Below, piece after piece: positions 60,040 to 64,000 of a stretch of 64,000 nt of DNA; within the stretch, counting starts at the first letter, position 1; the number at the start of each line of letters is the position of its first letter. This DNA is from Pomphorhynchus laevis (taxonomy: Eukaryota; Acanthocephala; Palaeacanthocephala; Echinorhynchida; Pomphorhynchidae). A program made the position numbers and the translations under genes. The DNA lies in contig WNNJ02000350.1 in the NCBI GenBank assembly GCA_012934845.2, positions 124,001 through 188,000 of the forward strand, given 5' to 3'. The notes under the pieces were generated by a model. The model was not told the origin of the DNA and ran no database searches. It saw nothing but the letters and a program-made list of their open reading frames with translations.

Positions 60040-62570
60040 ATTTTTTCTGTCAACCATTGGTCCGAGTGTCGGATCCTGGAGGCAGTGTATGAACCAAACT
60101 ACTCCAGACATCGCAATCCTGGGCGACAAACCAGAGTTCTCTTTCAGATAGCCCAAGGCGGCCTTCGACCAGTTTCGAGATTTGATCTCTCTTCCCAGAG
60201 AGTCCGGCCTGGAAAACGCTCCGAAGAAGGCGATCCCTAGTCATCCTCAGAACGTGTCCTAGCCACATCAGCTGACTTTCTTCGATGTGGAGAAATAACG
60301 ACTTTACTCCGAGTCCATCCCGAATAATCGAATTCCTAACCTTATCTCTGAAACTAAGACCGGCTGTGAAGGAATCTCATTTCGGTCGGCTGTATCCGAG
60401 ATATTATCTTTTCGGTCATAACCAAAAGCTCATGACCATAGGTTAAGTTTGTAACGAAGATTGCGTGGTGAACCGAAAGCTTCACCCGAAGACTCGAATC
60501 CCGCTTCACCACGACAGACCTGTACAAAAACGCATTGCTACGTTAGCTGCAAAATGGTGGACATTTTGTTATCGTTAGATTTGAACAATCTTCGTATGTC
60601 AATATCTTTAGCACAACGGAACTTTTCTGGCTCTAATACTACGCCTAGTGTCTTCATCCACCGTACTATCGACTTTTTCACTGACATACCTGGAATCATA
60701 TCACTGTGTTTGCTTAGAAAATACTCAACAAGGCAACATAATCTGCAAAAAGCAGATATAGTATCTTGATGGAACCGAACTGAAGACAGGCATCCGACAG
60801 AGCAGCCCGTCTCGTAATTTTGTTCATGTAAACAAGGAACAGAAGCGGAGACAAAGGACAACCCTGACGAAGCCTAACGCCTACTGGAAATGATTCAGAC
60901 TTTCTACCTAGAGCATGAACACAACACATACTTTGTTCATACAGAGAAGCCAAAGCTACCCAAAAATAGTGTGGTACTCCATACTCCCTTAGTACCTCCC
61001 ACAACCTCTCTCGCGGAACTCGGTCGAACGCCAACTCCAAATCTACAAAACACATGTAGACTGGTTGAGCGAACTCCAATGACCGTTCATAGATAGTTGA
61101 GATAGTAAAGAGCTGATTTGTAGTTCCACGACCTGGACGAAAGCCGCATTGTTTCTCTTGCAACTGTCCTTCAATTATAGGCCGTATCCTTAACTCAAGA
61201 ATTCTAGCATATAGCTAGAATTACCAGTTTGGCTAAGAAGAATGATGCCCCGATAATTTGAACACACTCTTCGGTCGCCTTTCTTAAAGATCGGTACCAC
61301 CACCCAAGTTCGCCACCTAGGAACCTTGTCCGACTTCAATGCAACATTGAAGATCCGTGTTAGCCACTATGCCAACAACGTCGAAAGCCTTTAAAGCTTC
61401 AGGTCGAATCTCGTTTACCCCAGAAGACGTGTCATTACGAAGTTTTTATCAACAGCAATGATTTATTCCAAAGAGATGAGCTATTTCGTTGGTTCTACTT
61501 CTACAATAGAAGGCATATCCATCGGATTAAGTATGCTCCTAAAATGCTCTTTCCAACAATCAAGAATTTCTTTAACGCCAGTCAGCATAGATCCAGTCTT
61601 GTCATAGATAGTTTGAGGAGTTTTCTGCTTTGTAACACGAAGGTTCCTGATCGTCCTCACGGACATCTTCGAAGCTAAACTATAATCAAGTTCTAAGTGC
61701 TCTATAAACTTCTTTCAAGCCGCTTTCTTCGCTTCGGTAACTGCTCGTGCTGAAGCTCTCTTTGTCCTTCGGTACTTGTCTACAGCTTCCACTGATTTAT
61801 CTGACAAAGTTGATTTATAAGCCAGCTTATTCTGTTGGGCAAAATCTATAGCTGTTGGTTTTCACCAAGCAGTTCGAGTATCTCCTCCGCGACAAGCACT
61901 CAAGACCTTCGAGCCACAACTTTCCACAGTTGATTTGGCAAGCGATATTCGAATATCTCCCATTCCTGATCAATGCTCTTCGCCTCTTCAGGCAACCGAG
62001 AGAATTCCTCCCGGATGTAGCCAGAAAAACGTTCTTTGACAGATACATCTGCATCGAAGTTTACTAACTACAAGGTAGTGATCGGTTGACAGCTCAGTCC
62101 CTATATTCACACGAGTGTTCAGAACATAAGGTCGCAGATCAGATGAAACGATTACAAAATCGATCATTGATCTTTGACTCAGAGAATGCTGATGCCATGT
62201 GCATTTATGGATTTCCTTATGTTCAAATATGGTGTTGGTTATGCACAAATTGTTACGAGAACAAAAGTGCAATAATTCAAGACCACTCGCATTCAGATCA
62301 GAGAGTCCGTTCCTCCCTAACACTCTCTTCCAAGTATTACTGTCGCTACCAACATGAGCATTTCAGTCACCCAATAGAACGAATGAATATCCAACAGTTG
62401 TACTATCAAGCAGAGCCTGAAGATCTTCCACGAAGGCTGGGTATTCCGAGAAAATGCTGGGAGCATACGCACACACAACAGTTATTTCCTTTCCCTCTTT
62501 GACTAAAAATCTTAGAGACGCCATCCTTTCGTTCACTGGGTTAAACCTCTCTACCACGAACGACAACCGG
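60040..62570 (-). mobile_element. RTE/CR1-like LINE with endonuclease and RT
   Basis: Read on the minus strand. The endonuclease is at 62566-61990: YSFVLLGD, then [43 protein letters not shown] and [12 protein letters not shown]. The RT is at 61670-60714: KQCGFRPGRGTTNQLFT, MCFVDLELAFDRVPRE (motif A), VRLRQGCPLSPLLFLVYM (motif B), and LFADYVALL (motif C, FADY instead of FADD). The 3' end at 60268-60050 is RWLGHVLRM-like. Several frame changes and the altered catalytic Asp make it inactive. Confidence 0.75.
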
Positions 62571-63174
62571 GGACTTGTAAGTATCCCTACACTCGCCTGT
62601 CTTCGCTTTCCTTTGGTAACTCGCTAATAGTTCAAGGTCCAGCCTTGATCCAAAAGTTTAGTTCCAGTTCTAGAATAGTGAAGAGAAGTCACTTCGACTA
62701 TTTAAAGACCGAAGAGAACCATCTCTTCAACTAATCCTGGTTCCTTTCTTGTCAGCGAGATGACATTCTACGTTTCTACATGAAGGCCAGTCCGCTTTGG
62801 ATGTTGATGTCTCTTTCACTGTCTCTGTACAAATGCCTGATCACACAGCACCCGGCAATAAAAACTCTTCCGGTCAGTGGTGAGTTGACAATTGTTCTTC
62901 GCACTTAATTTTTATTTTGTAACTTTTTGCGAATCATTTTTTATGTCTTGATTTGTTTGATCGACTATCTCCCGTTCACAATATCTTTTGATGATCCAAC
63001 ATCACTATTGTAAGGAAACAGGCCTCTGTGACTCTCTTCCGCCTTTTCGTCTGTTGTCTAATCCGTCGTTGGAGTCATCGGATAGATCAAAATAGTCTAT
63101 GAAAAGACTATCCATACAGCTTATGCAAGCCGGCAAATTATTTAGCCGTTGATTTAACTGACTTTTAGCAGTTT
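62571..63174. other. Non-coding, upstream of the RTE-like LINE
   Basis: Continues as LINE 5' sequence to about 62800 by composition; beyond that no gene is seen. Confidence 0.35.
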
Positions 63175-63405
63175 GCCTGATGACCTCTAATCCTTATTCT
63201 GATACAACGTCTGTTATTTATTAGTCAATTTATAAAAATGACTTTTATTTTAAATTTCAATTTTTTATTTTAACTTGATATAAATTATAAAAAATCTTAA
63301 AACAATTATTCATTTTATTATTTAATTATTAAATTTTGATTTAGCATTATTATGTTTTGTTTAGTTTATAATTATATAAAATACGTAGACTCAGCTAATT
63401 TGATA
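63175..63405 (+). mobile_element. PLE-B terminal segment, solo
   Basis: Matches 21890-22112 from CTGATGACCTCTAATCC to the signature ACGTAGACTCAGCTAA. No coding remnant is attached, so it is a solo terminal repeat or a truncated copy. Confidence 0.65.
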
Positions 63406-64000
63406 ACTTTCTGCTCTAGCACACAGACAAAGATTTAAATATAACTTCTTAGTATTTTATATTTATAAATATTAAATATTCTTTTATTTGTATGTACAAT
63501 GCATATTTAGGATTGATAAATTATAATTAATTATAATATAATTTGTGGTATAATAATTCTTTATAAATACTCAAAATTTTCTATAATTCATTATAAGTAA
63601 TTATTATAAATATCGGAATCATAATAATTTTTTTAAGTATACAATTATTTTACAGCACATTTAAGATAATTAATCAATTATGTCTAACTATTTGGTCTTA
63701 TTTTTTTAAATGGCAGTAAAAATATTAACTACACAAGCTTTTACAATTTGCAACCAATTTGTTTTGTTTACTTATTATTTTAAGGCTATAGCAATTCCAA
63801 GTTCAAACTCTACGTAGAAATAAACTTATTTTATAAAAATATACTGTGTACGGTAAAAGTTAGAATATTAATTTTTCTTACTAGTTAATCCCACAGTTAA
63901 AATTTGTGCTATTATCTAAAATTATTAACTTGCATTACATCTTATACCATAAGATGTAATGCAAGTAACAATTACACCATTATTTTGAATAACGATTATG
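63406..64000. other. AT-rich stretch to the window end
   Basis: No gene seen. A near-perfect inverted repeat, CTTGCATTACATCTTATA and its complement, lies at 63929-63968. Confidence 0.5.

Overview
The window is a piece of an AT-rich, repeat-dense metazoan nuclear genome. Three host genes can be supported: an intronless Ciao1, a three-exon Rho1, and an eight-exon lipid phosphate phosphatase (LPP/wunen family, PAP2 fold) that I assembled by eye from short exons. Introns are often tiny (42, 43, 50, 67, 76 and 92 bp), all GT-AG. The mix of Jockey-like LINEs, many Penelope-like elements (PLEs) and very small introns suits an arthropod or another small invertebrate, but the species cannot be named from sequence alone.

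Layout. 1-5.2 kb: PLE debris, a 15-bp minisatellite that forms the 3' half of a candidate secreted-protein gene (2111-2749, minus), and LINE tail debris. 6.0-16.1 kb: four decayed copies of one Jockey-like LINE, two per strand. 17.3-23.9 kb: a nest of PLE pieces (RT tails, GIY-YIG domains, inverted terminal segments), tRNA-derived SINEs and an old Ty3/gypsy integrase fossil. 24.0-27.1 kb: a 14-bp and an 84-bp tandem array, then a decayed RT element. 27.2-36.5 kb: the LPP gene, whose largest intron holds a young LINE copy and a fold-back repeat. 37.8-38.8 kb: a gypsy-type integrase fossil. 40.9-41.4 kb: a nested palindrome. 41.5-46.9 kb: Ciao1 and Rho1, both on the minus strand, with a retroelement fossil inside Rho1 intron 2. 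47.6-49.6 kb: another LINE copy and a hairpin. 50.5-51.5 kb: an unassigned coding candidate. 52.2-55.6 kb: hammerhead-bearing repeats and the best-preserved PLE. 56.0-62.6 kb: L2-like, RT-only and RTE-like LINE copies. 63.2-63.4 kb: a PLE-B terminal segment.

The most striking signal is a tandem pair of 349-bp units at 52730-53373. Each carries a type I hammerhead ribozyme; the second has the complete core CTGATGA / GAAA / GUC with all three stems. This is the architecture of a retrozyme, a small non-autonomous retroelement that can yield circular RNA. Less perfect hammerhead-like motifs recur on the ends of PLEs and short fold-back elements here, so the window looks like a sample of PLE, pLTR and hammerhead evolution around a few compact host genes.
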